Shown here one piece after another: positions 6,973-17,171 of a stretch of 64,000 nt of DNA; positions within the stretch are counted from its first letter, which is position 1; every line of letters starts with the position of its first letter. The stretch comes from Dysgonomonas mossii DSM 22836. Lineage in GTDB: Bacteria > Bacteroidota > Bacteroidia > Bacteroidales > Dysgonomonadaceae. The notes under the pieces are model-generated. The model was not told the origin of the DNA. It made no database searches and saw only the letters and a list, made by a program, of their open reading frames with translations. A program made the translations under genes and the position numbers. Location of the stretch: positions 1 to 64,000 of the forward strand of contig NZ_GL892009.1 in NCBI RefSeq assembly GCF_000213575.1. The letters run 5' to 3'.

Positions 6973-7341
6973 ATGAAAAAAATAGAAGCAATCGTTCGCA
7001 AATCAAAATTTAATGAAGTCCGCCGAGCATTACATGAAGCAGATATCGACTTTTTGTCATGGTGGGAAGTCAATGGACAGGGGAGTGCCCGTCAGGGTTT
7101 AATATTCAGAGGTATAGCATACGATGTAAATACAATAGAACGCATCTATATCGCTTTTGTTGTAAGAAATATAAATGTAGAAAAATCAATAAATGCCATT
7201 TTAGGCTCAGCTTTTACAGGTGAAAGCGGAGATGGTCGAATATTCGTATCTGCAATAGAGCAATCAATCCGTATACGCACCGGAGATCATGGTGACGAGG
7301 CCTTGTACGACAAGGATGAAGAGGATGAAGATAGTAAATAA
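6973..7341 (+). CDS. glnB: P-II family nitrogen regulatory protein
   Basis: A 122-residue P-II signalling protein. It starts MKKIEAIVRKSKFNEVRRAL like the family. The T-loop region (GQGSARQGLIFRGIAYDV) keeps a Tyr at the position of the uridylylated Tyr51 (RGIAY versus RGAEY), but Phe replaces Tyr46 and most other T-loop residues differ from enterobacterial GlnB/GlnK. The B-loop TGESGDGRIFV and C-loop RIRTGDHGDEA are conserved. An acidic tail (DKDEEDEDSK) extends the C-terminus. The family binds ATP/ADP and 2-oxoglutarate and gates AmtB. It sits 43 bases after the porin gene and 38 before amtB; whether it is GlnB or GlnK in function is not decided by sequence. Confidence 0.95.
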   Translation: MKKIEAIVRKSKFNEVRRALHEADIDFLSWWEVNGQGSARQGLIFRGIAYDVNTIERIYIAFVVRNINVEKSINAILGSAFTGESGDGRIFVSAIEQSIRIRTGDHGDEALYDKDEEDEDSK

Positions 7342-7379
7342 AGATTAGGTTAAAAAAGCTTTAGGTAAAAAATAAAAAT

Positions 7380-8804
7380 ATGAAACATCGATTATTCAAA
7401 TACGTCACTATTATATTGTTTATAGCTATGGTTTTACCCACGGCTGTATGGGCACAGGATTCTCTTACGACTGTTGCTGACTCTTTAAAAACAACAACGG
7501 CTATTCCCGTAGAAGCTGTTGCAGCAGCGACGGAAGAACCTACAGTTTTAAATTCAGGGAATACCGCATGGATAATAGTAGCCACTGTGCTTGTTATGAT
7601 GATGACAATTCCGGGATTGGCATTATTTTATGGAGGTCTTGTTCGTCAAAAAAATATTTTGAGCATCCTTATGCAGTGTCTTATGGCTACCGGTATAATT
7701 AGTATTATTTGGGTGGCATTTGGCTACAGTTGGGTATTTGGTACGAGCTTTATGGATTCCGGAAGCCCTCTAGGTGAAGTTATCGGAGGATTTGATAAGG
7801 CATTTTTACATGGTATAAAATTAGACACATATATGAGCGGAGTTGGCATTCCTGAGATTTTGTTTGCCTTATTCCAGTGTATGTTTGCAGTTATCACTCC
7901 GGCTTTGATTATTGGGGCCTTTGCTGAAAGAATCAAGTTTTCGGGTTATGTGGTTTTTATCATCCTATGGTCAATCATCGTTTACAACCCAATGGCTCAC
8001 TGGGTATGGGGCGGTGGATGGCTTATGAAAATGGGTGCCATTGACTTTGCCGGAGGAACTGTGGTACATATCAATGCAGGTATATCTGCTCTTGTTATGG
8101 CTATTATGTTAGGACGTCGAAAAGGATACAGAACAATAGGTCATCCATTTACACCACATAACATTCCATTTGTATTCATAGGTACATCTCTACTATGGCT
8201 CGGATGGTTTGGATTCAATGCTGGTAGTGGACTCGCCGCTGATGGATTGGCCGCGAATGCATTCCTTGTCACTCATTTAGCTACATCTGCAGCCGCTGTG
8301 ATATGGATGGCTCTAGAATGGATTCTTTATAAAAAGCCAACTATTGTAGGATTTTGTACAGGTGCTGTTGCAGGGCTTGTAGCAATAACTCCCGCAGCAG
8401 GAACAGCTGATGTGCTCGGAGCTTTTGCCATAGGAGGAATTTCTGCTTTAGTATGCTTCTTTATGGTTGCTTATGTAAAACCCAAACTTAAATACGACGA
8501 TTCTTTAGATGCTTTTGGTGTACACGGTATCGGTGGTATAGTTGGATCTATACTTACAGGGGTATTTGCCACACGAGCTATCACAGGCCCTGAGGGCGTT
8601 CAAGGAGCATTATACGGAGATTGGAATCAATTATGGATACAGGTTGTTGCAACTGGAGCTTCAGTTGTATACAGTGCTGTTCTAACATTCATACTATTCT
8701 TTATTGTTAATAAAACTATTGGACTGAGGGTAAGCAAAGATGATGAGTCTACCGGACTTGACATCTCTCAACATGGAGAAATTGCTTACAGCGAAGAAGA
8801 ATAA
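7380..8804 (+). CDS. amtB: Ammonium transporter AmtB
   Basis: A 474-residue inner-membrane ammonium channel of the Amt/Rh family. A cleavable-looking signal (up to about AVWAQD) and a short periplasmic linker precede about 11 membrane helices beginning near residue 58 (NTAWIIVATVLVMMM). The twin pore histidines are visible in HINAGISALVMA and FGVHGIGGIVGSI, and the AFAERIKFSGY motif is present. The cytoplasmic tail (DDESTGLDISQHGEIAY) keeps the DxxxHGExAY pattern common in P-II-regulated Amt proteins. Co-transcription with glnB supports regulation by ammonium status. Confidence 0.97.
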   Translation: MKHRLFKYVTIILFIAMVLPTAVWAQDSLTTVADSLKTTTAIPVEAVAAATEEPTVLNSGNTAWIIVATVLVMMMTIPGLALFYGGLVRQKNILSILMQCLMATGIISIIWVAFGYSWVFGTSFMDSGSPLGEVIGGFDKAFLHGIKLDTYMSGVGIPEILFALFQCMFAVITPALIIGAFAERIKFSGYVVFIILWSIIVYNPMAHWVWGGGWLMKMGAIDFAGGTVVHINAGISALVMAIMLGRRKGYRTIGHPFTPHNIPFVFIGTSLLWLGWFGFNAGSGLAADGLAANAFLVTHLATSAAAVIWMALEWILYKKPTIVGFCTGAVAGLVAITPAAGTADVLGAFAIGGISALVCFFMVAYVKPKLKYDDSLDAFGVHGIGGIVGSILTGVFATRAITGPEGVQGALYGDWNQLWIQVVATGASVVYSAVLTFILFFIVNKTIGLRVSKDDESTGLDISQHGEIAYSEEE

Positions 8805-8837
8805 CTAGAAATCGCACTATTAAACACAGAAAATGTA

Positions 8838-8874
8838 CCATGCAAAGATAATATCTTTGCATGGCATTTTTTTT
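8838..8874 (+). terminator. Terminator of the porin-glnB-amtB operon
   Basis: A 12-bp stem CCATGCAAAGAT / ATCTTTGCATGG (8838-8849 and 8853-8864), loop AAT, followed after CA by eight T (8867-8874). Confidence 0.9.
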
Positions 8875-8901
8875 CTATAAAGAGGGTAGGGGGGTGCTTC
8901 T

Positions 8902-9237
8902 TTACTCTGCACTCAGATCTACAACTTCAGCATCAGGTGCATTTTTAACAACAGATGCAATGCCGTTATCGCGGCTAGCTACACTTTCATATAATTCGCT
9001 CGTTCCTATAATCTGCCCATTTGTAGCTTTTAGATTAAAATATGGTTTGCCATTTTTTGATTCTAGTTTTTCAAAGCGAGATTCAACTTGGCTGTTTTTT
9101 CTTACAGATTCAATACCATTCTTGCAGTTTTCCTTTTTTGTGTATCCTTCACTACTTAATATAACTTGTCCATTACCTGCTTTAAGATTAAACTGGAATT
9201 CACCGTTCTTTCTCTTCGAAATCTCAAATTTTCCCAT
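8902..9237 (-). CDS. YegP-family protein with two DUF1508 repeats
   Basis: A 111-residue protein of two homologous repeats. Residues ~1-50 contain KFEISKRKNGEFQFNLKAGN, GQVILSSEGYTKKENCKNGI and ESVRKN; residues ~54-102 contain RFEKLESKNGKPYFNLKATN, GQIIGTSELYESVASRDNGI and ASVVKN. This tandem arrangement is that of YegP/DUF1508 proteins, small cytoplasmic beta-rich dimers of uncertain function, sometimes linked to stress. It is monocistronic between the amtB terminator and the glucokinase-like gene's terminator. Confidence 0.92.
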   Translation of the reverse strand: MGKFEISKRKNGEFQFNLKAGNGQVILSSEGYTKKENCKNGIESVRKNSQVESRFEKLESKNGKPYFNLKATNGQIIGTSELYESVASRDNGIASVVKNAPDAEVVDLSAE

Positions 9238-9330
9238 TTTGTTGTGTTTTAAAGGTTCATATTAAAGTAGAACACTAGTTTAATATAAAAAGTTTATTAT
9301 CAATCTATATTCATCTATATAAATACTGAT

Positions 9331-9363
9331 AAAAAAATAGCAGTAGAAAAAATCTACTGCTAT
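9331..9363 (-). terminator. Terminator after the ROK kinase gene
   Basis: An 11-bp stem ATAGCAGTAGA / TCTACTGCTAT (9337-9347 and 9353-9363) with a 5-base loop, followed on the minus strand by a T-run (9337-9331). Confidence 0.85.
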
Positions 9364-9388
9364 ATATACTTTCTATTTATAGAACTTT

Positions 9389-10351
9389 TTAATAGTCTTT
9401 TACTTCCCAACCCAAAGCACTTGCACCAAGTACGGCAGCATCACTTTCTTTAAGCTCAGACATTAACAGCTTAATTTTGTTACGGAATATAGGCAACATA
9501 TTTTCTTCCATATGCTTGCGCACAGGATCAAAAATAAATTTGCTTGATTTGGTTAATCCTCCAAATAGTATAATAGCTTCGGGACTTGAGAATGCTACAA
9601 AGTCTGCAAACGCCTCTCCAAGCATCTGACCGGTAAATTCAAAAATTTCTTTTGCCAAAACATCACCCTTTACAGCAGCATCATACACGTCTTTTGATGT
9701 TATTTCCTTCGGATCAAGTTCTCTTAATAAACTTGGATCTTTTCTTGTTTCAAGAAACTCTCTCGCAGTGCGTGCTACACCGGTAGCAGAACTATATGTT
9801 TCAAGACAACCTTTCTTGCCACAGCCGCACATACGTCCATTACGTTGAATTGTAGTATGACCTAATTCGCCTGCAAATCCATCATGACCATATACCAACT
9901 GCCCATTTACTACGATACCGCTACCAACGCCGGTACCTAGTGTAATAACAATAAAATCTTTCATTCCACGAGCTGCTCCATAAGTCATTTCACCTATAGC
10001 CGCTGCATTCGCGTCATTGGTTAATGCAACAGGTACATTTAGTTTGTCTGTCAGCATTTGAGCCAATGGAATAACACCTTTCCATGGAAGATTAGGTGCA
10101 AATTCGATACAACCTGTAAAGTAATTTCCGTTTGGAGCTCCAACTCCAATACCTTTAATATTGCTTGATCCTCCAACCTGATCTATAATTTCTTGAACTC
10201 CGGCTGAGAGATTTGTTACATATTCGTTGATTTCTTTATAAGCACCAGTTTTGATAGAACCCTGATTAATGATGTGTCCACGTTTGTCTACAACACCAAA
10301 AACAGAATTGGTTCCACCAATATCAATCCCAATAGCATATGGTTTCTCCAT
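9389..10351 (-). CDS. ROK-family sugar kinase, probably glucokinase
   Basis: A 320-residue cytoplasmic kinase. The phosphate-binding start YAIGIDIGGTNSVFGVVD, the catalytic-region TNDANAAAIGEMTYGAARG, the second ATP motif VITLGTGVGSGIVVNGQ and the ROK zinc site GHTTIQRNGRMCGCGKKGCL are all present. The EYGH-like ELGHTTI segment supplies a sugar-binding Glu and zinc-ligand His, and CxCGxxGC the zinc cysteines. ROK members phosphorylate glucose, N-acetylmannosamine or similar hexoses; glucokinase is the commonest annotation for such genes in Bacteroidales. No sugar-repressor HTH domain is present, so it is a kinase rather than a NagC/Mlc-type regulator. It is downstream of the MeaB-type GTPase with 112 bases between. 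Confidence 0.88.
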   Translation of the reverse strand: MEKPYAIGIDIGGTNSVFGVVDKRGHIINQGSIKTGAYKEINEYVTNLSAGVQEIIDQVGGSSNIKGIGVGAPNGNYFTGCIEFAPNLPWKGVIPLAQMLTDKLNVPVALTNDANAAAIGEMTYGAARGMKDFIVITLGTGVGSGIVVNGQLVYGHDGFAGELGHTTIQRNGRMCGCGKKGCLETYSSATGVARTAREFLETRKDPSLLRELDPKEITSKDVYDAAVKGDVLAKEIFEFTGQMLGEAFADFVAFSSPEAIILFGGLTKSSKFIFDPVRKHMEENMLPIFRNKIKLLMSELKESDAAVLGASALGWEVKDY

Positions 10352-10463
10352 GATTTATATTAATGTTAATTCAACAATGAAATTATTTCTATTAAAGTGT
10401 ACAAATATAATGATTTCTAAGAAAATATTCGGTTATATATCTGCAATAATATGTGTTTCCTTA

Positions 10464-11561
10464 TCATTTAGATATCTTTTGATAAATGTCTAAGACTTTA
10501 TTCGCAGCAGCAAATGAGCTTATCTGAGAATTAAGTACTTGTTCTTCACATACCCCTAATTCCTTTTGTATGACAGTATTGTTATAAAAATTATTTTTTA
10601 AACGTTCGTTAATAGTTTCATACATCCAATAACGAGATTGATCGTTACGTTTATGCTCAAAATAACCATTTTCTTTGACAAATGCAATATATTCATCAAT
10701 CATATTCCACACTTCATCTATACCTATCTCATAATATCCGGAATAAGTTAAAACTTTAGGCACCCATCCTGATTCCGGCAAAGGAAATAGATGTAAAGCA
10801 TTCTTAAAATGTGATTGAGCTAAACGAGACTTCTCTATATTATTGCCATCAGCCTTGTTTATAACAATGCCGTCGGCCATCTCCATTATACCACGCTTGA
10901 TACCTTGCAATTCATCTCCGGTTCCGGCTAATTGTATAAGTAAAAAGAAATCGACCATAGAGTGTACAGCTGTTTCGGACTGCCCAACACCAACTGTTTC
11001 TATTATAATACGGTCAAATCCAGCGGCTTCACAGAGTATAATCGTTTCTCTTGTCTTCCGAGCAACACCACCTAACGATCCGGCAGAAGGGGAGGGGCGT
11101 ATAAACGCATTTTTTTCTACAGACAAACGTTCCATACGAGTCTTATCACCAAGTATACTTCCTTTAGTCAACTCACTCGATGGATCTATAGCAAGAACGG
11201 CTAGTTTATTATTTTTTTTCAGAATATGCATTCCAAATGCATCAATAGAAGTACTTTTTCCAGCTCCCGGTACACCTGTAATACCAATTCGGACAGAATC
11301 GCCTGTATATGGCAAACATTTCTCTATAACCTCTTGTGCTATTGACTGATGTTCAGGTTTAGAACTTTCAATAAGGGTGACTGCCTGTCCAAGAATAGAT
11401 ATATTTCCCTTGCGAATACCATCAACATATTCAGACACAGAATACGTTTTGCGTTTAAATTTCTTAAAACTATTTAGATAAGGATTGATAGTAGGTTGTT
11501 CTGAAGTGCCTTTATTTACACTTAATCCTTGAAATTGTTCATCGTTCTCAATATGATCCAT
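10464..11561 (-). CDS. meaB: MeaB/ArgK-type G3E GTPase (methylmalonyl-CoA mutase chaperone)
   Basis: A 365-residue G3E-family GTPase. The Walker A GVPGAGKST lies near residue 98, followed by LAVLAIDPSSELTKGSILGD and TRMERLSVEKNAFIRPSPSA, which are hallmark MeaB/ArgK segments. IIIETVGVGQSE is the G3 region and VINKADG the base-specificity motif. Family members load and protect the adenosylcobalamin cofactor of methylmalonyl-CoA mutase, used in the succinate-propionate pathway common in Bacteroidales. The mutase genes are not in this window. The old annotation 'LAO/AO transport ATPase' is probably not correct for this family. Confidence 0.93.
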   Translation of the reverse strand: MDHIENDEQFQGLSVNKGTSEQPTINPYLNSFKKFKRKTYSVSEYVDGIRKGNISILGQAVTLIESSKPEHQSIAQEVIEKCLPYTGDSVRIGITGVPGAGKSTSIDAFGMHILKKNNKLAVLAIDPSSELTKGSILGDKTRMERLSVEKNAFIRPSPSAGSLGGVARKTRETIILCEAAGFDRIIIETVGVGQSETAVHSMVDFFLLIQLAGTGDELQGIKRGIMEMADGIVINKADGNNIEKSRLAQSHFKNALHLFPLPESGWVPKVLTYSGYYEIGIDEVWNMIDEYIAFVKENGYFEHKRNDQSRYWMYETINERLKNNFYNNTVIQKELGVCEEQVLNSQISSFAAANKVLDIYQKISK

Positions 11562-11766
11562 AAATTCTATTTTTGAATGCTAGTGAATAGATTTTTATAA
11601 AATCTAGAATTATAATCAAAGATAACTAAAAAAGAGAGAGGCGATATAACTTGAGTTTGTAATAATAGATTTTAAATATATAATTAAACATAATAGTAAT
11701 TATATAACAAAAGATAATATTATAAATTTGGGATAGGCTATCAATTGTTATATAATTTTTAAGATT

Positions 11767-12873
11767 TTATCTAAAGATAATAAGAGCAACATCAGAGTTT
11801 ATTAAAACCTTTCTAGATATACTCGGTAAAAAAATTCTGCCAAAAAGATTGCGTCGTTTAGTGTTTAACATAACTATATTAATGTTTTCTTTCTTGATAA
11901 AATCATTGATCGAATCCGCCATGTTTGGACCATCGATAAGTTGATAGCTAACATTAAGCTCCGGATATTTATCGATAAAATATTTTTTCATTTCAGCAAG
12001 CTCAGCTTCAGACCATTTCTCATCTTTTTTGTTTATTACATTAACATGAGTAAGCGTAATTCTTACATTGGGATAAGGTTTTAATATATTAACCAAAAAA
12101 TCAAAAGCATCCAGATCTCTTTTTTGAAAATTTGTAAGAAAAGCTATATTCTGAAAATCAAGATTACTAATCGTAAAGTTCTCTGGGATAGCCATCACAG
12201 GCACATTGGTCATCTCAATTATATCAGCCGTTACATTCCCTACTACATTCCTCCTATTATTACTTAACCCTTTCGTACCTAAAACGAGTAAGAATGGTTT
12301 ATATTCTTCTACAAAGTTTTCTATTTCTTCACTAATAAGTCCTTCACGTAATGAATATGAATAATTTATAGGGGGAAATTCTTTTTGTGTAATTTTCTCA
12401 TCTATTTCATTACAAAAATCAAGCATTCTCCGCCTGGCTACACTTAGTACATCACCTTCATCATCTTTATTTAAATTATCAGCAAATGGGAATGTTATCG
12501 GAAAGTGTACCCGATATACATGAAGTATTTTAACTTTAGCATTCGTTTGTTGTGCTATTGTAAATGCGGCACGACAAGCCTTTATTGAGTAACTGGAAAA
12601 ATCTACAGCAACTAGAATGCGTTTCCGCCCGTCATCTATTTTTGAGATCTTCTCATCATCATATCTGAATAGTTTTTTATTTTCAATCACAGATATGGCA
12701 TTCATCACATCTTCTTTATCTACACGTACAGCCAAACCCTGGCTTGTATCGTCAGTTTTTTGCGAAACATTCACAAGATGTGTGTTAATACCCCTTTCTT
12801 CCAAAACCTGCTTTAATATATAAGCTTTCTGAGGAGTGTGTATGGCTATTGTTACTAATTTATCTTCTTTCAT
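11767..12873 (-). CDS. Tandem universal stress protein with N-terminal DUF2007-like domain
   Basis: A 368-residue cytoplasmic protein in three parts. Residues ~1-68 (LVTIAIHTPQKAYILKQVLE, then GINTHLVN) resemble a DUF2007-type putative signalling domain. Residues ~85-230 form a first USP domain (RILVAVDFSSYSIKACRAAF, ending LVLGTKGLSNNRRNVVGNV, VPVMAIPE), which keeps a recognisable GxxG-like ATP-binding tail. Residues ~240-368 form a second, more divergent USP domain (IAFLTNFQKRDLDAFDFLVN, ending VMLNTKRRNLFGRIF) without the Gly-rich nucleotide loop. A stress-linked ATP-binding role follows from the family; the specific function is unknown. Confidence 0.85.
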   Translation of the reverse strand: MKEDKLVTIAIHTPQKAYILKQVLEERGINTHLVNVSQKTDDTSQGLAVRVDKEDVMNAISVIENKKLFRYDDEKISKIDDGRKRILVAVDFSSYSIKACRAAFTIAQQTNAKVKILHVYRVHFPITFPFADNLNKDDEGDVLSVARRRMLDFCNEIDEKITQKEFPPINYSYSLREGLISEEIENFVEEYKPFLLVLGTKGLSNNRRNVVGNVTADIIEMTNVPVMAIPENFTISNLDFQNIAFLTNFQKRDLDAFDFLVNILKPYPNVRITLTHVNVINKKDEKWSEAELAEMKKYFIDKYPELNVSYQLIDGPNMADSINDFIKKENINIVMLNTKRRNLFGRIFLPSISRKVLINSDVALIIFR

Positions 12874-13002
12874 GTCTTTAGCTATTTAAAGTTCGCTTCT
12901 AACAAATTTACAAAAAACTATCCACAATAGAAATGATAAACAGCCTCAATATTAACAAGAAGCAATAAAGTTTCACCTTATTTAAACTATATACTATAAA
13001 AC

Positions 13003-13036
13003 AAAAGCGTCCGGAAGTTTTTAGTTCCGGACGCTT
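13003..13036 (-). terminator. Terminator of the gyrA-TPR operon
   Basis: AAGCGTCCGGAA (13005-13016) pairs with TTCCGGACGCTT (13025-13036), loop of 8; on the minus strand it is followed by TTGTTTTATAG. It lies 27 bases beyond the stop of 13064-14356. Confidence 0.85.
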
Positions 13037-13063
13037 GATCTTATTTTATAGTATAAGTATTAA

Positions 13064-14356
13064 TTATTGTTTATCTGATATACCTAACTCTTTCTGGACT
13101 GCTTCATATTCAGTCGATTTATCTATATTCAATAAACTTAAGTTGTAATATACATTTTGTAGTTTCATTAATGCAGGTTTGATATCTAAATCAAAATCAG
13201 CACCTCTGGCTTTCAACAAATCTCTATATTTTTCAAGATAAGGCAAAGATTTCTGGTAAAAGTCTGCAGTTTGCTTATCCAACTGTGCTTGTTCACTTCT
13301 ACTATTTGTTTGACCTGCTTTTTCTTTTACATCTTGGGCTTGAAGTATATACAACACGCCTAAGCCTTCAAGAGCTTTTTCACAGTTAGCATCAGTAGCA
13401 ATAGCTTGTAGATATGCAGGTTCTGCACTTGCATAATTTTTTTGCTCAGCATATAATGATGCTTTTACTCCCATCAATTCACAAGTATTGCTTGGATCGT
13501 TAGCTATTGCTTGATCCAAATAAGCCATAGCTTCAGATGTTTTACCTCCTCTGATGAATTCATTGATCAAGTTTGGTGTGAAATATTTATTACCAGGGAA
13601 TTTCTTAGCACCATCATTCAATACTTGTACAAACGCAAGACTATCATTTACTTGTTGGTATTCACTTGCTAAAAGTTCATACGCATCACTTTCCTTATAA
13701 GTACTATTCTGAACGTACGGTTCAGCGATAATCTTCTTCAAAAGTTTGATAGAACGGTCATGATCTGCCGATTGGATAGAGCTAATAACAGCGTAATACT
13801 TGATAGTCTGATAAACACTATCTTGTGTATTGAAGTCACCTTTTGTATCTTCAAACATAGCTAAAGAAGGAAGCTCCCAATATCTTTCAAAAAAGTCAGC
13901 AGCTCTTTTAAAGTCTCTTTTCTCATTATAGTACACACCTCCATTTATATAGAATCTGTGTCCGTCTCTCATATTTTTAACGATATCTTTTCTGAACTTG
14001 TTCTTTACCTGTCCTTTTTCATTTGGTATCTGACCTAGTTCATCAGCTTTGATATATGGATCATACATATTGTAAAGTCCAATATACATCTTTTCTTCAT
14101 TCCCTCCTTTACCGGTGATCTCTTTTTGCATTTCTAAAGTTCGTTCATCATCAAACGCTTTGTACTCGATATCACCTGCTATTTTCCAAGTCTCAGGATC
14201 ATTCGCAGTTTCAGGATTGGTGAGTGCGGGTTTGATTAATTCTCTAGCTTCATCAACGTTCTTCATTGCGGATTTTGCATCTTTCACGGCTTTTTTCTGG
14301 GCAAAAGAGAATCCTGCAAATATGCATAATGTTATTACTAATAAACTTCGCTTCAT
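13064..14356 (-). CDS. Exported tetratricopeptide-repeat protein
   Basis: A 430-residue protein with a signal peptide (MKRSLLVITLCIFAGFSFAQ) and a helical repeat body. TPR-like helices are visible at about 150-165 (YYNEKRDFKRAADFFERYW), 270-300 (GGKTSEAMAYLDQAIANDP) and 305-340 (EQKNYASAEPAYLQAIATD), consistent with a periplasmic scaffold. It lies 22 bases downstream of gyrA and is probably co-transcribed; I recall the same pairing in other Bacteroidales. There are no catalytic motifs, so any role beyond protein-protein contacts would be guesswork. Confidence 0.85.
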   Translation of the reverse strand: MKRSLLVITLCIFAGFSFAQKKAVKDAKSAMKNVDEARELIKPALTNPETANDPETWKIAGDIEYKAFDDERTLEMQKEITGKGGNEEKMYIGLYNMYDPYIKADELGQIPNEKGQVKNKFRKDIVKNMRDGHRFYINGGVYYNEKRDFKRAADFFERYWELPSLAMFEDTKGDFNTQDSVYQTIKYYAVISSIQSADHDRSIKLLKKIIAEPYVQNSTYKESDAYELLASEYQQVNDSLAFVQVLNDGAKKFPGNKYFTPNLINEFIRGGKTSEAMAYLDQAIANDPSNTCELMGVKASLYAEQKNYASAEPAYLQAIATDANCEKALEGLGVLYILQAQDVKEKAGQTNSRSEQAQLDKQTADFYQKSLPYLEKYRDLLKARGADFDLDIKPALMKLQNVYYNLSLLNIDKSTEYEAVQKELGISDKQ

Positions 14357-14378
14357 AATTATTGTTTTAGTTCATATA

Positions 14379-16979
14379 TCAGTTATTTATTTCCTCATTT
14401 TCATCCAGGCTTGAGTTATTCTGGGTATCTTCATCCAATTCTATTTCGGCAATTTCAATATCCTCTTCATCTTCGGAATCGACCTTACAAACAGATGCTA
14501 TTTCATCATTTCGTTTTCCTAAATTTATGAGTCTAACACCCTGTGTAGCACGTCCCATAGTGCGAATATCTGAAACTTTTAGACGAATTGTAATACCTGA
14601 CTTGTTAATTATCATTAAATCGTTATCATCAGTAACACTATTTATAGAAACAAGCTTACCGGTCTTATCTGTTATATTCAATGTTTTAACACCCTTACCT
14701 CCCCTACTGGTTATACGATATACAGGAATAATATTGCCATCTTCATCAAAAAGATCATTTCCTTCTTCGTCTTTATCATTCAGATTCGTACGCTTTCCAT
14801 ATCCCTGCTCGGAGACTACCATAATAGTATGGGTTTTCTGATCTTCTTTAGACATAGCTAACATTCCTATCACTTCGTCTTGCCCATCTTCATCAATACG
14901 CATACCTCTTACTCCGGTAGCAGTACGTCCCATCTCACGAACATCTGATTCATGGAAACGAATTGCGCGTCCATTACGATTTGCAATCAAAATTTCACTG
15001 TCTCCGTCAGTCATCAAAACTTCAATTACCCTGTCATCTTCACGGATAGTAATTGCATTGACACCATTCTGGCGAGGACGAGAATATGCTTCAAGTCTGG
15101 TTTTCTTGATAACCCCAGCTTGTGTACAGAATACAAGATAATGGCTATTGATGTAATCAGTATCACTAAATCCTCTGACACGAATAAATGCTGTAACCTT
15201 ATCGTCCGATTCAATATTCAGCAAGTTTTGTATAGCCCTTCCTTTTGAGTTCTTGGATCCTTCCGGAATATCAAATACACGTAACCAAAAACATTTACCT
15301 TTTTGGGTAAATAATAATATATAGTTATGCATTGATGCCGGATAGATATGTTCAATAAAATCTGCGTCACGTGTTTCAGAACCTTTAGCTCCTACTCCAC
15401 CTCTGTTTTGTGCACGAAACTCGGTAAGAGGTGTACGTTTGATATATCCGAAATGAGATACTGTTATGATCATCTCATCATTTGCATAGAAATCTTCAGG
15501 ATTGAGTTCTTCAGATGCATATACAATCTCTGTACGACGAGCATCACCATATTTATTCTTTATTTCTATCAGTTCATCTTTGATTACCTGCATCCGAAGA
15601 TCTTCGTTCGATAAGATTTCGTTCAGGTAAGCAATTAGTTTCTGTATTTCGTCATATTCATTACGAAGTTTATCTTGTTCAAGTCCGGTCAATTGACGCA
15701 AACGCATTTCAACGATTGCACGAGACTGTATCTCTGTCAGACTAAATCTATTCATTAAACTTTCAATAGCTTCCTGAGGCGATTTTGAAGCCCTTATAAG
15801 AGCTATCACTTCGTCTATATTGTCTGATGCAATAATTAAACCTTCCAGAATATGAGCACGCTCTTCGGCTTTACGCAAATCGTATGTAGTTCTGCGGATA
15901 ACAACATCTATTCGGTGTTCAACGAATAATGATATCATATCCTTCAGATTCAATGTTCTGGGACGTCCCTTTACCAAAGCAATATTATTGACACTAAATG
16001 AAGATTGTAGAGCTGTAAGCTTATACAATTTATTTAGCACAACATTCGCATTAGCATCACGCTTTATATCTACAACAATACGCATTCCTTGGCGGTCAGA
16101 CTCGTCGTTAACATTACTGATACCATCCAGCCTTTTTTCTCCGACCAGGTCAGCTATATGCTTGATTAATTCAGCTTTATTTACCAGATAAGGTATTTCG
16201 GTAATTACTATTTTTTCATGATTACCTTCTGTCTCTATTTCGGCACGACCGCGCATAACCACACGTCCTCGCCCTGTTTCAAAAGCATCTCTGACTCCTT
16301 GATAACCATATATAAACCCTCCTGATGGAAAATCAGGCGCTTTGATATATTGCATCAAACCATCGGTATCGATATCTCTATCGTCTATATACGCCACAAT
16401 AGCATCAATAGACTCTGTCATATTGTGGGGAGCCATATTCGTAGCCATCCCAACAGCGATACCCGAAGCTCCATTTACAAGCAAATTAGGTATACGTGTT
16501 GGAAGCACTGTCGGCTCTTGCAACGTATCGTCGAAGTTTAATTGAAAATCAACAGTTTCCTTGTCAATATCTTTTAGCATCTCTTCGGCCAAACGACTTA
16601 ACCTGGCCTCTGTATAACGCATGGCGGCGGGACTATCACCATCTACACTCCCCATATTACCCTGTCCATCTACCAAAAGGTAACGCATGCTCCATTCTTG
16701 GGCCATACGCACCATTGCAAAATAGACAGAAGAGTCTCCATGTGGGTGATACTTACCTAACACTTCCCCTACAATCCTTGCGGATTTCTTGTGCGGTTTG
16801 TTTGACGTATTACCTAGCTCACTCATTCCGTAAAGGATACGACGGTGAACAGGCTTAAATCCATCTCTTACATCGGGTAATGCACGGGATACAATTACTG
16901 ACATAGAATAGTCGATATATGCCGACTTCATTTCGTCTTCAATATTGATCCTGATAATTCTGTCCTCTGTTTCTGCCAT
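14379..16979 (-). CDS. gyrA: DNA gyrase subunit A
   Basis: An 866-residue type IIA topoisomerase subunit that cuts and rejoins DNA, introducing negative supercoils with GyrB. The breakage-reunion domain carries the quinolone-resistance region [19 protein letters not shown] (Ser at the position of E. coli Ser83; Phe at the position of Asp87, as I recall is usual in Bacteroidales) and the catalytic Tyr in [10 protein letters not shown]. The C-terminal beta-pinwheel begins with the GyrA-box-like [11 protein letters not shown] strongly acidic tail ([20 protein letters not shown]) ends the protein. The gene is followed by the TPR gene in one apparent operon. Confidence 0.98.
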   Translation of the reverse strand: MAETEDRIIRINIEDEMKSAYIDYSMSVIVSRALPDVRDGFKPVHRRILYGMSELGNTSNKPHKKSARIVGEVLGKYHPHGDSSVYFAMVRMAQEWSMRYLLVDGQGNMGSVDGDSPAAMRYTEARLSRLAEEMLKDIDKETVDFQLNFDDTLQEPTVLPTRIPNLLVNGASGIAVGMATNMAPHNMTESIDAIVAYIDDRDIDTDGLMQYIKAPDFPSGGFIYGYQGVRDAFETGRGRVVMRGRAEIETEGNHEKIVITEIPYLVNKAELIKHIADLVGEKRLDGISNVNDESDRQGMRIVVDIKRDANANVVLNKLYKLTALQSSFSVNNIALVKGRPRTLNLKDMISLFVEHRIDVVIRRTTYDLRKAEERAHILEGLIIASDNIDEVIALIRASKSPQEAIESLMNRFSLTEIQSRAIVEMRLRQLTGLEQDKLRNEYDEIQKLIAYLNEILSNEDLRMQVIKDELIEIKNKYGDARRTEIVYASEELNPEDFYANDEMIITVSHFGYIKRTPLTEFRAQNRGGVGAKGSETRDADFIEHIYPASMHNYILLFTQKGKCFWLRVFDIPEGSKNSKGRAIQNLLNIESDDKVTAFIRVRGFSDTDYINSHYLVFCTQAGVIKKTRLEAYSRPRQNGVNAITIREDDRVIEVLMTDGDSEILIANRNGRAIRFHESDVREMGRTATGVRGMRIDEDGQDEVIGMLAMSKEDQKTHTIMVVSEQGYGKRTNLNDKDEEGNDLFDEDGNIIPVYRITSRGGKGVKTLNITDKTGKLVSINSVTDDNDLMIINKSGITIRLKVSDIRTMGRATQGVRLINLGKRNDEIASVCKVDSEDEEDIEIAEIELDEDTQNNSSLDENEEINN

Positions 16980-17100
16980 TATCTTAAGTTAAAATTTTTA
17001 TTTTCAAATATTTGTAAAGTACATTTACACTTTGTTTTTCTGACAATTAAAAAACATGCTAAGATACAAATTTTGTTTGTATTAGAAAACATAATAACAT

Positions 17101-17137
17101 AAAAAAAGCCCGACAGAAACTTACTTGTCGGGCTTTT
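17101..17137 (-). terminator. Terminator of the secA operon
   Basis: AAAAGCCCGACA (17104-17115) pairs with TGTCGGGCTTTT (17126-17137); on the minus strand the stem runs into seven T (17107-17101). It lies 34 bases beyond the secA stop. Confidence 0.92.
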
Positions 17138-17171
17138 CATTATTATAAATATATCAAGTATTTACTTCCGA

